Of a stretch of DNA of 64,000 nucleotides, positions 34,705-43,725 are shown in pieces; position 1 is the first letter of the stretch; every line of letters begins with the position of its first letter. This stretch comes from JBPOFM01 sp041391925 (GTDB lineage: Bacteria; Bacteroidota; Bacteroidia; Flavobacteriales; Flavobacteriaceae). The position numbers and the translations under genes were made by a program. The notes below the pieces were generated by a model, which was given only the letters and a program-made list of their open reading frames with translations, was not told where the DNA came from and searched no databases. Where the stretch lies: contig JAWKNA010000004.1 in NCBI GenBank assembly GCA_041391925.1, positions 248,001 through 312,000 of the forward strand, in the 5' to 3' direction.

Positions 34705-36576
34705 ATGAATAAATTTATCTTTTTGATATGTCTTTTTTGCTGGTTCAACTTTGGATTTTCCCAATCTGTCCAAAAACTCAATGATTCAGCCATGGCAGTG
34801 TACAAACAAAACCCACAAAAAGCCATTTCTATTCTTGAAGACGCCATCTCCAAAGGCAAAAACGAACCACAACTTGTCAGCTATTCTGAAAATAATCTGG
34901 GCATTGTCTATCGGGATTTGGGCCAGTTTGAAAAGGCTAAACAACTATCAGAAACATCACTCCAACACCCATTGGATTCATTCGCGATGGCTTCGGCATA
35001 CAATAATATAGGAGCCTCCAATAGAAGTTTGGGCAAGTACGAGGAGGCTTTGTCAGCCTATCTTAAAGCATTAAAAATATATGAATCCAAAAATGTCCTT
35101 ACAGAGCAGGCTACGGTAAATAATAATATCGGAATGGTCTATAGCTATTTGGAGATGAATGATAAAGCGGTAGCATACCATCAAAAAGCCATAGACGTTT
35201 TTGAAAAAGAAAATAACCAAAAAGGAATGTCTCAAGCCTATAATAACATTGCCATTATATATGCCAATGATGGCGAATTGGAAAGAGCGTTAAAAAATTT
35301 CAAATACTCCTTGGACATTGAGAAAACATTGGATGATAAAAAAGGGATTGCCGAATCTGCCAATAATGTGGGAGCGGTCTATTATTATATGCAGAAGATT
35401 GATTCGGCCTTGATGTACTTTAAACAATCTGCAGCCATAGAAAGGTCCATTGGCAATATGGCTGGCGTTAGCTCCAGCTATAACAACATTGCCCAAGTTT
35501 TGATTGAAAACCAAAAAGAGGATGACTCAAAAATGTTTATCGATAGTGCCTATTATTATGCACAACAATCTAAAACTGCCGTGGATATTGAAACGGCATT
35601 GCATATGTATTCACAATATTACGAAGCAAAGAATGACACAAAGACTGCTTTGAAATATTTTAAGGATTATTCCACATTCAAGGATAGCATTTTGAATTTG
35701 GACACCAATGCAAAAGTTGCCAAACTTGAGATTGAATACCAAACCGAAAAAAAGGAAAAAGAAATACTCTCACAACGGGCAGACTTAGCCGAAAAGGAAT
35801 TGGATTTAAGCAAAAAGAACTATTATATTTTAGGATTGATTGCACTCGCCATAGTACTTTCATTATTAGGATTTTTGATATATAGTCAACAAAAACTTAA
35901 AAATCGACAACTTCAAAAAGAGAACGAACTCAAAGATGCCTTGATAAAAATAGAAACCCAAAACCGATTACAGGAACAACGACTGCGTATCAGTCGCGAT
36001 TTGCATGATAATATTGGTGCCCAGCTAACCTTTATCATCTCTTCCTTGGACAACCTAAAATATGGATTTCAGTTACCAGAAAAATTGGGCACTAAACTTA
36101 AAAACATCAGTGATTTTACAACCACCACCATATACGAACTGCGTGATACCATTTGGGCAATGAACAAAAATGAAATCTCACTTGAAGATTTACAGACACG
36201 AATTACAAATTTTATAGAAAAGGCAAATCACGCCACTGAAACAGTAAATTTCCGATTTGACACAGATGAAAATTTACCAAAGAATTTGAAGTTTTCATCC
36301 GTTACGGGAATGAATATTTACAGAATCATCCAGGAGGCCATTAATAATGCATTGAAATATGCAGAAGCAAAAAATATCCAGGTTACTTTAAAGGAAGTTG
36401 GGGAAGAACTTCAAATTGTCATTGCTGATGATGGAAAAGGCTTTGATGATACTACCGTGGCATATGGCAATGGCATTCTCAATATGAAGAAACGTGCACT
36501 TGAGCTTAATGCCGTAATCCAAATTCAATCCAAGCTTGAAAAAGGAACGGCCATCACTCTAAATATACCCTTCTAA
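34705..36576 (+). CDS. TPR sensor histidine kinase 2 (HisKA_3 type)
   Basis: A 623-aa paralogue of the preceding kinase. It has a signal peptide (MNKFIFLICLFCWFNFGFS), about eight TPR repeats (NNIGASNRSLGKYEEALSAYLKAL, NNIGMVYSYLEMNDKAVAYHQKAIDVF), a membrane segment at about 372-392 (ILGLIALAIVLSLLGFLIY) and a coiled coil almost identical to kinase 1 (LKNRQLQKENELKDALIKIETQN). HisKA_3 has its His near 433 (ISRDLHDNIGAQ). The ATP domain has QEAINNALKYA and DDGKGFD. The near-identical DNA around the phosphorylation site shows a recent tandem duplication. The TPR parts differ more, as expected if they sense different signals. Confidence 0.92.
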   Translation: MNKFIFLICLFCWFNFGFSQSVQKLNDSAMAVYKQNPQKAISILEDAISKGKNEPQLVSYSENNLGIVYRDLGQFEKAKQLSETSLQHPLDSFAMASAYNNIGASNRSLGKYEEALSAYLKALKIYESKNVLTEQATVNNNIGMVYSYLEMNDKAVAYHQKAIDVFEKENNQKGMSQAYNNIAIIYANDGELERALKNFKYSLDIEKTLDDKKGIAESANNVGAVYYYMQKIDSALMYFKQSAAIERSIGNMAGVSSSYNNIAQVLIENQKEDDSKMFIDSAYYYAQQSKTAVDIETALHMYSQYYEAKNDTKTALKYFKDYSTFKDSILNLDTNAKVAKLEIEYQTEKKEKEILSQRADLAEKELDLSKKNYYILGLIALAIVLSLLGFLIYSQQKLKNRQLQKENELKDALIKIETQNRLQEQRLRISRDLHDNIGAQLTFIISSLDNLKYGFQLPEKLGTKLKNISDFTTTTIYELRDTIWAMNKNEISLEDLQTRITNFIEKANHATETVNFRFDTDENLPKNLKFSSVTGMNIYRIIQEAINNALKYAEAKNIQVTLKEVGEELQIVIADDGKGFDDTTVAYGNGILNMKKRALELNAVIQIQSKLEKGTAITLNIPF

Positions 36577-36581
36577 AAAAT

Positions 36582-36599
36582 ATACGACATTTGCCGTAT
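36582..36599 (+). promoter_or_regulatory. Inverted repeat ATACG-N8-CGTAT, site C
   Basis: The site reads ATACGACATTTGCCGTAT and ends 22 nt before TAATTTAG (36622-36629), a -7-like element. It overlaps the end region of kinase 2 and precedes the response regulator by 50 bp, which suggests autoregulation. Confidence 0.65.
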
Positions 36600-36648
36600 G
36601 CCAAGTTTATTTCAAAATCGGTAATTTAGTCCTTTAACGCAACCTTTT

Positions 36649-37302
36649 ATGATGAACATCAAAATAGCCATCGTGGATGACAATACATTTTTAATAAATG
36701 CTGTCAAGGAAAAACTGTCATTCTTTGAAGATTTGAATGTAAAATTTTCAGCTATGAACGGTTCTGAACTTTTGACCAAGTTGGAGGATACTTCCAATCT
36801 CGATTTGATATTGATGGACATCGAAATGCCTGTTCTCAATGGCATTGAAACCACAGAAATCGTTAAGCAAAAATATCCTCACATCAAGATAATTATGCTA
36901 ACGGTTTTTGATAATGATGAAAATATTTTCAACGCCATTCGGGCTGGTGCAGATGGATATCTGTTAAAGGAAATCAATGCAAAGGATTTGCATGACGGCA
37001 TCATGGAAACCCTCAATGGTGGAGCGGCCATGAACCCATCCATTGCATTAAAAACATTAAAACTGCTTCGAAATCCTATTTCCATTGAGAACAAAAAAGA
37101 CCAAGAAGATATTCAATTGACCCAACGAGAAACAGATGTGCTGGAACAATTGAGCAAAGGATTGAATTATAACAAAATTGCCGATAACCTGATTCTCTCG
37201 TCAGGAACTGTCAGAAAACACATTGAAAATATATACAAAAAGCTTCAAGTCCATAACAAACTTGAAGCCGTTCAAAAAGCTAAAAAAAATAATTTAATTT
37301 GA
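36649..37302 (+). CDS. LuxR/NarL-type response regulator
   Basis: A 217-aa regulator. The receiver domain (1-125) has acidic residues at 10-11 (VDDN), the phospho-acceptor Asp at about 56 (LDLILMDIEMPVLNG) and the conserved Lys near 108 (YLLKE). The C-terminal LuxR helix-turn-helix (about 155-215) reads QLTQRETDVLEQLSKGLNYNKIADNLILSSGTVRKHIENIYKKLQVHNKLEAV. It should be phosphorylated by the two upstream TPR kinases. It is preceded by site C, and may bind the same dyad at sites A and B. ATG at 36649 and 36652 are both possible. Its end overlaps the subtilase gene by 9 bp on the other strand. Confidence 0.95.
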   Translation: MMNIKIAIVDDNTFLINAVKEKLSFFEDLNVKFSAMNGSELLTKLEDTSNLDLILMDIEMPVLNGIETTEIVKQKYPHIKIIMLTVFDNDENIFNAIRAGADGYLLKEINAKDLHDGIMETLNGGAAMNPSIALKTLKLLRNPISIENKKDQEDIQLTQRETDVLEQLSKGLNYNKIADNLILSSGTVRKHIENIYKKLQVHNKLEAVQKAKKNNLI

Positions 37303-39147
37303 TTTTACAACCTTCATAACCTCCGTTGACTGCGCATTATAGATTCGCAAAATATAGATACCACTTTGTAACGAAGACATATCGATAGATTCTACTGGCC
37401 CTTTTTGTTTCAATACTTCTTTACCTTCAATCGACAACATCGAGATGGTTTCAATAGGTATCCGGGAGTGAATGTTCAGCCTATTTGTTACAGGATTGGG
37501 AAACACTTTGATTGCTGTTCCAATAGATTGCTCTTCGACCGATAATTGCTCATTTACCATTTGTACTGCAGCCAATGCATCAAGTTTGCCATAACCGAAT
37601 GTGATATTGGGAACCGTACCTGTAAAACTATCTTCACGAGCTGATTGTTGCAGAATGGTTTTGACTTCATCATTGGTCAATGTCGGATCTAATTGCAACA
37701 TCAGCGCAATTACACCAGTGCTTAATGGAGCTGCGGCACTTACGGCAGTTTGTATGCCATAAAGCCCATTGCCTCCTTGTACCTGATTGAATGAAAAACT
37801 ACTGTAATAACTATTTGGGCTATACGGTGCAAAAATAATTTCACCAGGAGCCACAAAATCAATACCCAAACGCCCATCCTGTGTGGGACCTTTGCTGCTT
37901 CCTAACCAGATTTCACCCGGAAGGCCTTCTGCTATCGGACGACTTCTTGGAATGCCATTGATGTCGGTCCAAGTTCTTTGAATCACATAATCACCCGGAG
38001 AAATGACGTTCATAGCCGAAGAAAAATCATTGATACTTGAGCCTTCTACTACATAGGAAGCAAATTTGTTATTATACGAAAAGTTGGCAGGATTTAAAGT
38101 GGCATGAAACCCGCCGTCTACTACTGTAGTTCCTGTTAAACGTATTTTGTATGTGCCAGTGGTGTTGTAAAAATCAATCAAAAGTTCACGCCTATTACTG
38201 GTTGCTCCAAAATATTCTAGATTTGCACCTTTATGGGCCATAAAAAAAGCGCTTTGGGAGACATCTGCACTTACATTAGGACCTGAAGGCGCTGCATAAG
38301 GCCCGTAAACGGTTCCGTTAGGAAGCTCAACCGCAACACTAAATCTGTCATTCTCACTGTACCACAGGTCCATACGGAGATTGCCTGCGACATTTTTATT
38401 GATTAAAAGCTCGACCGTTTCCCCTTGAGCAATAGTTCCTGCTGCGTGGTTATCATTGCCTCCATCATCTCCCACACCGCAAACAAAAATATGTCCTTGT
38501 GAAATGAAATCATCAATAGCTCGACAAATCGTACTTGTACCATCTGTTGGACCACCCACAGAACCAATATTCATCAATGTCACACTGGGCATTCCCAGTT
38601 CGGTTACTTTATCATGGACAAACTGAAGGGCCACTGGTATATAGGATGGATTGTAAACAGAGCCTTGCCCAGGCTGTCCGTCAAAGGCAGGAAATGCATC
38701 TTGTACCATCTTTACAATAATAAGTGAAGCTTCGTAAGCAACTCCTTTAAATTCTCTGTTGACCGTGCCTCCACCATTTCCAGAAGCGATACCTGTGGTT
38801 GCGGTGCCATGACCACCTCTATCGGTTGAAAGAGGAGTACCGCCAGCGGCCAATGAAGCATTAATCTGGTCTTCGGTAAAAATTGTCCCATAACCATAGC
38901 CATTTGTTGCAGCACCTGCCGGATTGATCATGTCAAAAATATATTTGATTCTCGTCGTTCCATCTGGATTTAAATATGCTGGATGTGTATAGTCGACGCC
39001 TCTGTCCAACATGGCATAAATGACACCATTACCTGAAAGGTTGAATTGTGTGTACACGTCATCCACATTTGCTTCCAACATAGCTGGATTGCCTTGGGAG
39101 AAGAGAATTATTGGAAATAATAAAAATAAGCGGGTAATAGTTTTCAT
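37294..39147 (-). CDS. Subtilisin-like (S8) serine peptidase with T9SS sorting domain
   Basis: A 617-aa secreted protease. Signal peptide: MKTITRLFLLFPIILFSQG. The catalytic Asp is in YAMLDRGVDYTHPAY (about 47), His in DRGGHGTATTGIASG (about 112) and Ser in AVSAAAPLSTGVIALML (about 470). The usual GTS is AVS here, so the Ser is kept but the turn before it is unusual. The last 75 residues (IGTAIKVFPNPVTNRLNIHS, LSIEGKEVLK, GIYILRIYN) are a T9SS sorting domain, so the enzyme is sent to the surface. It stands alone and converges with the response regulator gene, overlapping it by 9 bp. Confidence 0.92.
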   Translation of the reverse strand: MKTITRLFLLFPIILFSQGNPAMLEANVDDVYTQFNLSGNGVIYAMLDRGVDYTHPAYLNPDGTTRIKYIFDMINPAGAATNGYGYGTIFTEDQINASLAAGGTPLSTDRGGHGTATTGIASGNGGGTVNREFKGVAYEASLIIVKMVQDAFPAFDGQPGQGSVYNPSYIPVALQFVHDKVTELGMPSVTLMNIGSVGGPTDGTSTICRAIDDFISQGHIFVCGVGDDGGNDNHAAGTIAQGETVELLINKNVAGNLRMDLWYSENDRFSVAVELPNGTVYGPYAAPSGPNVSADVSQSAFFMAHKGANLEYFGATSNRRELLIDFYNTTGTYKIRLTGTTVVDGGFHATLNPANFSYNNKFASYVVEGSSINDFSSAMNVISPGDYVIQRTWTDINGIPRSRPIAEGLPGEIWLGSSKGPTQDGRLGIDFVAPGEIIFAPYSPNSYYSSFSFNQVQGGNGLYGIQTAVSAAAPLSTGVIALMLQLDPTLTNDEVKTILQQSAREDSFTGTVPNITFGYGKLDALAAVQMVNEQLSVEEQSIGTAIKVFPNPVTNRLNIHSRIPIETISMLSIEGKEVLKQKGPVESIDMSSLQSGIYILRIYNAQSTEVMKVVKSN

Positions 39148-39225
39148 GATGATCAGTATTTAAGTTTATACTACCATCGGAATGTGTGGAACATGTCATC
39201 ACTTATTGAAGACTGATAAAATTAT

Positions 39226-39681
39226 TTAGGTCACTTTAACGCTGGAAGGCACCAGAACGGTATAATCCCCATTATTTCTGATGACATCACGAACGATGGA
39301 AGATGAGATATAGGAAGTACGTGCAGCGGTCAATAAAAACACGGTCTCAATTTTAGAAAGTTTTCTGTTGGTATGCGCAATGGCTTTTTCAAATTCAAAA
39401 TCTGCTGGATTACGAAGCCCACGAAGAATGAATTGGGCATCAATTTTTTTACAGAAATCAATGGTCAGCCCTTCATAAGTGACTACTTTTACTTTTGGAT
39501 CGTCTTTAAATGCTTCTTCAATAAAACGTTGACGTTCTTCCAATGAAAACATATAATTTTTTTCCGCATTGATACCAATGGCCACGACTACTTCATCAAA
39601 AAGATGGATGCCTCTTTTGATGATATCATAATGACCTAATGTGATTGGGTCAAACGACCCAGGAAATAGTGCTCGTTTCAT
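39226..39681 (-). CDS. coaD: Phosphopantetheine adenylyltransferase
   Basis: A 151-aa enzyme of the normal CoaD length that makes dephospho-CoA, the fourth step of coenzyme A synthesis. MKRALFPGSFDPITLGHYDIIKRG at the N-terminus holds the TxxH nucleotide-binding motif (TLGH), and the ISSSxxR motif is seen as YISSSIVRDV. The ORF is open 15 codons further upstream (MVKFLPFG...), but MKRALFPGSFDP is the family start, at 39681. It lies downstream of ddl on the same strand; the gap holds small palindromic repeats. Confidence 0.96.
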   Translation of the reverse strand: MKRALFPGSFDPITLGHYDIIKRGIHLFDEVVVAIGINAEKNYMFSLEERQRFIEEAFKDDPKVKVVTYEGLTIDFCKKIDAQFILRGLRNPADFEFEKAIAHTNRKLSKIETVFLLTAARTSYISSSIVRDVIRNNGDYTVLVPSSVKVT

Positions 39682-39689
39682 ACAAAAGC

Positions 39690-39786
39690 CCCTCTTCATC
39701 TCCCCAAAAGGGAGAAATTTAACCAAATATACAATAGATTTCTTTCATTGCCACAGTTTCCCTCCTTTGGAGGGATTAAGGGAGGC
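39690..39786. repeat. CTCCC/GGGAG palindromic elements between coaD and ddl
   Basis: CTCCCCAAAAGGGAG lies at about 39698-39712, and CCCTCCTTTGGAGGG at about 39761-39775 continues into TTAAGGGAGGCTT. The second element supplies the last codons and stop of ddl (see ddl). Both look like copies of a dispersed, rich-in-palindromes element. Confidence 0.6.
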
Positions 39787-40759
39787 TTTTTAAAGCTTCC
39801 TCAATGGCATTGCTAAACAACTCCAATAAACTTATTCCGGCAGCTGCAGCCTGTTGAGGTAAAATACTCGCTTTGGTAAGACCTGGAACAGTGTTGACTT
39901 CCAACAAATGAGGTTCACCATCCTTAAAAATGTACTCACTACGACTGAAGCCTTTCATTTTCAGAACTTCATAGACTTTTTTTGCCATGCTATTCACTTT
40001 CTCCTCTTGCTCTTTGGTAAGTCTTGCTGGCGTTATTTCCTGTGATTCTCCCAAATATTTTGCCTTGTAATCAAAAAAATCATTGTCACTAACGATTTCC
40101 GTAATTGGCAATACTTTAACTTCGCCTTTATAGGTAATCACACCCACGGACACTTCCGTGCCATCTAAATAGGATTCAATAATCACTTCGTCATCTTCCT
40201 TAAAGGCAATGTCCAGGGCAGTTTGCAAATCTTCTTTTTTATAGACTTTGGTGATGCCAAAACTGCTTCCGGCTTTGTTGGCTTTTACAAAACAGGGTAA
40301 GCCAATCTTCTCTACAATCGCTTGCTCGTTGATGGTATCACCAAGATTCACATAGTAGGAGGTTGCTGTCTTAACGCCGTAGGGTTTGAGTGTACTGATG
40401 CAATCTCGTTTGTTGAAGGTTAAAGCCGCTTGATACATGCCGCAACTGGTATGCGGAATATTCAACAACTCCAGATAACCTTGCATGTAGCCATCTTCGC
40501 CAGGTGTCCCATGTATGGCATTGAACACACAATCAAACCTGGTTTTTGAACCATCAATTGTTACAGAAAAATCATTTTTGTCGATTGGAAATTCTTTACC
40601 ATCCGTATCTACATACACCCATTTATTTTTAAAAATGTGGATGCGAAAAGCATTATACTTAGCGGCATCAAGTGTCTCAAAAACCACTTGACCACTTTTT
40701 AGGGAAATTTCATATTCACTCGAATAACCTCCCATAATGATGGCAATATTTTTCTTCAT
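39776..40759 (-). CDS. ddl: D-alanine--D-alanine ligase
   Basis: A 327-aa ATP-grasp enzyme that joins two D-Ala for peptidoglycan precursors. MKKNIAIIMGGYSSEYEISLKSG starts the N-domain, GTPGEDGYMQGYLELLNIPHTSCG is the family motif, and the ATP-grasp core shows PCFVKANKAGSSFGITKV and SRSEYIFKDGEPHLLEVNTVPGLTKASILPQQA. ATG 40759 is preferred over TTG 40765. The C-terminal SLP and the stop lie inside a dispersed palindromic repeat, so the gene end has been replaced or trimmed by that element. It is divergent from the PASTA gene. Confidence 0.97.
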   Translation of the reverse strand: MKKNIAIIMGGYSSEYEISLKSGQVVFETLDAAKYNAFRIHIFKNKWVYVDTDGKEFPIDKNDFSVTIDGSKTRFDCVFNAIHGTPGEDGYMQGYLELLNIPHTSCGMYQAALTFNKRDCISTLKPYGVKTATSYYVNLGDTINEQAIVEKIGLPCFVKANKAGSSFGITKVYKKEDLQTALDIAFKEDDEVIIESYLDGTEVSVGVITYKGEVKVLPITEIVSDNDFFDYKAKYLGESQEITPARLTKEQEEKVNSMAKKVYEVLKMKGFSRSEYIFKDGEPHLLEVNTVPGLTKASILPQQAAAAGISLLELFSNAIEEALKSLP

Positions 40760-40837
40760 AGTCAAAACAAACGACCGAAATAATCGTTAAGCTAAAATAT
40801 CACTTAAAAACCAAAAGAAAAAACGCTTTGGATTTTA

Positions 40838-40845
40838 TATATTTG
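40838..40845 (+). promoter_or_regulatory. -7 promoter element before the PASTA gene
   Basis: TATATTTG matches TAnnTTTG. It lies 19 bp before ATG 40864. A -33 element at normal spacing is not clear. Confidence 0.45.
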
Positions 40846-40863
40846 TCCTTTAGAAAAAACTTC

Positions 40864-41430
40864 ATGAGCCTAACAAAATTTTTGACCAGTAAAGTATTTT
40901 TAAAACAAGTGGCATTGGCTATTTTGGCAATTGTGGTCATCTGTTTTCTTATCTTAAAATGGTTGAACATCACCACCAATCATGGAAGTTTTGTTGAAGT
41001 GCCTGACCTGACAGGGAAATCAATTTCGACGGTTCAAATAGAATTGGATGATAAGGGGTTGCAAATGGAGATTCAGGATTCGGCCAATTTTAATCCCAAA
41101 TACCCAAAATATTCTGTCATCGAACAATATCCTTTGGCTGGGACTCAGGTAAAGGAAGACCGAAAAATTTATCTGACATTGAACCCTTCCGGTTATAGAA
41201 AAGTTGAGGTGCCTAATATTGTTCGCCGAACCTTTCGCCAAGCCAAACCTACGCTCGAGGCTTTGGGTTTTGAAGTTGGAAACATCACTTACGTTGACGA
41301 TATTGGAAAGGATGAAGTGCTTTCTGCAAGCTTTAAGGGAGAAAAAATTGCCAAAGGCGATTTGCTTCCCATCACTTCTAAAATTGATTTGGTTTTGGGC
41401 AATGGCAATCGAACTTCCGAAGAGCCATGA
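40864..41430 (+). CDS. Membrane-anchored PASTA-domain protein
   Basis: A 188-aa protein with an N-terminal membrane segment (VALAILAIVVICFLILKWL after MSLTKFLTSKVFLKQ) and two PASTA domains, about 48-115 (VEVPDLTGKSISTVQIEL... IYLTLNP) and about 120-185 (VEVPNIVRRTFRQAKPTLEALGF). PASTA domains bind peptidoglycan fragments and usually occur on Ser/Thr kinases or penicillin-binding proteins; here they stand alone on an anchor. It overlaps rluD by 4 bp (ATGA), so the two are coupled, and faces ddl across the divergent gap. The 12-codon upstream extension of the ORF is not used. Confidence 0.9.
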   Translation: MSLTKFLTSKVFLKQVALAILAIVVICFLILKWLNITTNHGSFVEVPDLTGKSISTVQIELDDKGLQMEIQDSANFNPKYPKYSVIEQYPLAGTQVKEDRKIYLTLNPSGYRKVEVPNIVRRTFRQAKPTLEALGFEVGNITYVDDIGKDEVLSASFKGEKIAKGDLLPITSKIDLVLGNGNRTSEEP

Positions 41431-42476
41431 TTGAAGACACCAACGTCAGCGAGGACAACGAAGATGATGATTTATACGAACATCATGCCTTTATTGTAGA
41501 TAAAGGTCAAGCACCTCTTCGCATCGATAAATACCTGATGAACCGTGTGGAGAATGCCACACGAAACAAAATACAGATTGCTGCCAAAAATGGCAGCATT
41601 TATGTAAATGATGTTCAGGTAAAACAAAACTACAAGGTCAAGCCTTTTGACAAAATCAGAGTACTGTTTGCGCATCCTCCGTATGAATACTTGTTGGTTC
41701 CCGAAAATATTCCTTTGGATATTGTCTATGAAGATGAGGAATTGCTCGTAGTCAATAAACCTGCAGGTATGGTCGTGCACCCTGGTCATGGCAATTATTC
41801 AGGAACTTTAATCAATGCTTTGACCTACCATTTTGAAAATCTTCCCAATAACTCCAGCAATCGTCCAGGCTTGGTACATCGCATTGACAAAGACACCAGT
41901 GGTTTGTTGGTCATTGCCAAAACAGAAGAGGCCATGACGCATTTGGCCAAACAGTTCTTCAACAAAACCAGTGAACGTGAGTATGTGGCCATTGTTTGGG
42001 GCAATATGGAACATGATGAAGGAACTGTAGAAGGCAACATCGGCCGTCATCCAAAAAATCGTTTACAGAATACGGTCTTTGAAGGTGATGATGAAGATAA
42101 GGGCAAACCCGCCGTCACCCATTATAAAGTGATAGAACGTTTGGGATATGTCACCTTGGTTAGTTGTACGCTCGAAACAGGTCGTACGCACCAAATACGA
42201 GTGCACATGAAACACATTGGCCATACGCTTTTTAATGACGAGCGGTATGGTGGCGAAAAAATCCTTAAAGGAACGACCTTTACCAAATACAAACAATTTG
42301 TTGAGAACTGTTTTAAAATTCTTCCCAGGCAGGCGCTTCATGCCAAAACCTTGGGATTCAAACATCCTAAAACGGGACAACAGATGAGTTTTGATTCCGA
42401 GATTCCTGAAGACATGCAGCTTTGCATTGAGAAATGGCGACACTATGCCAAGCATCAGGATATGGAAATGGATTGA
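41427..42476 (+). CDS. Ribosomal large-subunit pseudouridine synthase (RluA/RluD family)
   Basis: A 349-aa enzyme that turns uridines of 23S rRNA into pseudouridine. An S4 RNA-binding domain (about 25-85, RIDKYLMNRVENATRNKIQIAAKNGSIYVNDV) is followed by the catalytic domain with HRIDKDTSGLLVIAKTEEA, where the Asp of HRID(K/R)DTSG is the nucleophile (about residue 155). The S4 domain and GRTHQIRVHMKHIGHTLFND place it in the RluD-type branch. It overlaps the PASTA gene by 4 bp. Confidence 0.94.
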   Translation: MIEDTNVSEDNEDDDLYEHHAFIVDKGQAPLRIDKYLMNRVENATRNKIQIAAKNGSIYVNDVQVKQNYKVKPFDKIRVLFAHPPYEYLLVPENIPLDIVYEDEELLVVNKPAGMVVHPGHGNYSGTLINALTYHFENLPNNSSNRPGLVHRIDKDTSGLLVIAKTEEAMTHLAKQFFNKTSEREYVAIVWGNMEHDEGTVEGNIGRHPKNRLQNTVFEGDDEDKGKPAVTHYKVIERLGYVTLVSCTLETGRTHQIRVHMKHIGHTLFNDERYGGEKILKGTTFTKYKQFVENCFKILPRQALHAKTLGFKHPKTGQQMSFDSEIPEDMQLCIEKWRHYAKHQDMEMD

Positions 42477-42512
42477 TAATTTTAGTATTTTAGTATCACT
42501 AACTACACCATT

Positions 42513-42878
42513 ATGAAATTCAAATCGCTCACTCCCATGCTCTACACCGAGCAAATTGAAGAAACCATTAACTTCTATACCACCCATTTAGGATTTACTT
42601 GTGGAGACAAAAACGATGAGTGGGGTTGGGCCGCGATGCATAGAGATGAGGTTGAGTTTATGCTCGCCAAACCCAATGCACACACACCCTTTGAAAAGCC
42701 TGTTTTTTCAGGTTCATTTTATATTAAAGTAGATGATGTGGAGACACTTTGGAACGTTTTAAAAGATAAGGTTAAGGTTTGTTATCCTGTGGAGACTTTC
42801 GATTGGAACATGCGCGAATTTGCCATCTACGACAACAACGGCTATCTGCTTCAATTCGGACAGGATTTGTTGAAATAA
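42513..42878 (+). CDS. VOC (glyoxalase/bleomycin-resistance type) protein
   Basis: A 121-aa vicinal-oxygen-chelate fold protein. The N-terminus LTPMLYTEQIEETINFYTTHLGF and the C-terminus EFAIYDNNGYLLQFGQD are characteristic. Metal-site positions are only partly kept, so activity is unclear. It stands between rluD and yaaA. A second VOC protein of equal length but low identity lies at 45243 on the other strand. Confidence 0.85.
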   Translation: MKFKSLTPMLYTEQIEETINFYTTHLGFTCGDKNDEWGWAAMHRDEVEFMLAKPNAHTPFEKPVFSGSFYIKVDDVETLWNVLKDKVKVCYPVETFDWNMREFAIYDNNGYLLQFGQDLLK

Positions 42879-42966
42879 GCATTCGTTATACCGTCATTGA
42901 AAATTAAAAACCCTTACCTTGAATTTTATCGTAGGTAATCGTAACTTTGAATAGAAAATTCAACTT

Positions 42967-43725
42967 ATGAAACTCCTGTTATCTCCTGCAAAATCTTTGG
43001 ATTTTGAAAGTAAATTGCCAACAACAAACACGTCGGAAGCGCAATTCCTTTCTTCTTCAGAGCGATTGAATAAATTGCTCAAAAAGAAATCGGCTAAAAG
43101 TTTATCAAAACTGATGAGCATTTCGGATGCTTTGGGGCGCTTGAATTATGAGCGCAACCAAGAGTGGTCATTGCCGTTTACCAAAGACAACGCACGTCAG
43201 GCCATCTATGCGTTTAGTGGTGATGTCTATCGAGGTTTGGATGCTTACACGATTCCGAAAGATAAGATAGAGCAGGTGCAAGATAAGATTAGAATTATTT
43301 CTGGATTGTATGGATTGTTAAAACCCTTGGATTTAATCCAGCCTTACCGCTTGGAAATGGGAACAAAATTTCCGGTCGGAAAACATAAAAACCTCTATGA
43401 GTTCTGGAAGAAAGATATTGCCAAAGCCTTGAATTCTGAATTGAAAAAAGACGAATTGCTGTTGAATTTGGCAAGTAATGAGTATTTCAAGGCCATAGAC
43501 ACCAAAGCTTTAAAAGTACCTGTGGTGACTGCCAACTTTAAGGATTTAAAAAATGGCGAATACAAAACCATCATGACCTTTGCCAAACTCGCCAGAGGGT
43601 ATATGACCAGATACATCATTGATACCGATGCCACTACCTTGGATGACGTCAAAGGCTTTAATTATGAAGGCTATGGCTTTAGTGAATCCATGTCTACGGA
43701 TACTGAATTGGTATTCATCCGATGA
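42967..43725 (+). CDS. yaaA: YaaA-type peroxide stress protein (DUF328)
   Basis: A 252-aa protein. Family motifs are MKLLLSPAKSLDFES at the start, then ALSRLMSIS-like KSLSKLMSISDALGRLNYERNQEW, PAIYAFSGDVYRGLDA-like QAIYAFSGDVYRGLDAYTI and RIISGLYGLLKPLDLIQPYRLEMGTK. YaaA lowers free iron and protects DNA under peroxide stress in E. coli. It converges with the small bTHX gene on the other strand (stop codons meet at 43725/43726). It stands alone, with no obvious operon partners. Confidence 0.94.
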   Translation: MKLLLSPAKSLDFESKLPTTNTSEAQFLSSSERLNKLLKKKSAKSLSKLMSISDALGRLNYERNQEWSLPFTKDNARQAIYAFSGDVYRGLDAYTIPKDKIEQVQDKIRIISGLYGLLKPLDLIQPYRLEMGTKFPVGKHKNLYEFWKKDIAKALNSELKKDELLLNLASNEYFKAIDTKALKVPVVTANFKDLKNGEYKTIMTFAKLARGYMTRYIIDTDATTLDDVKGFNYEGYGFSESMSTDTELVFIR

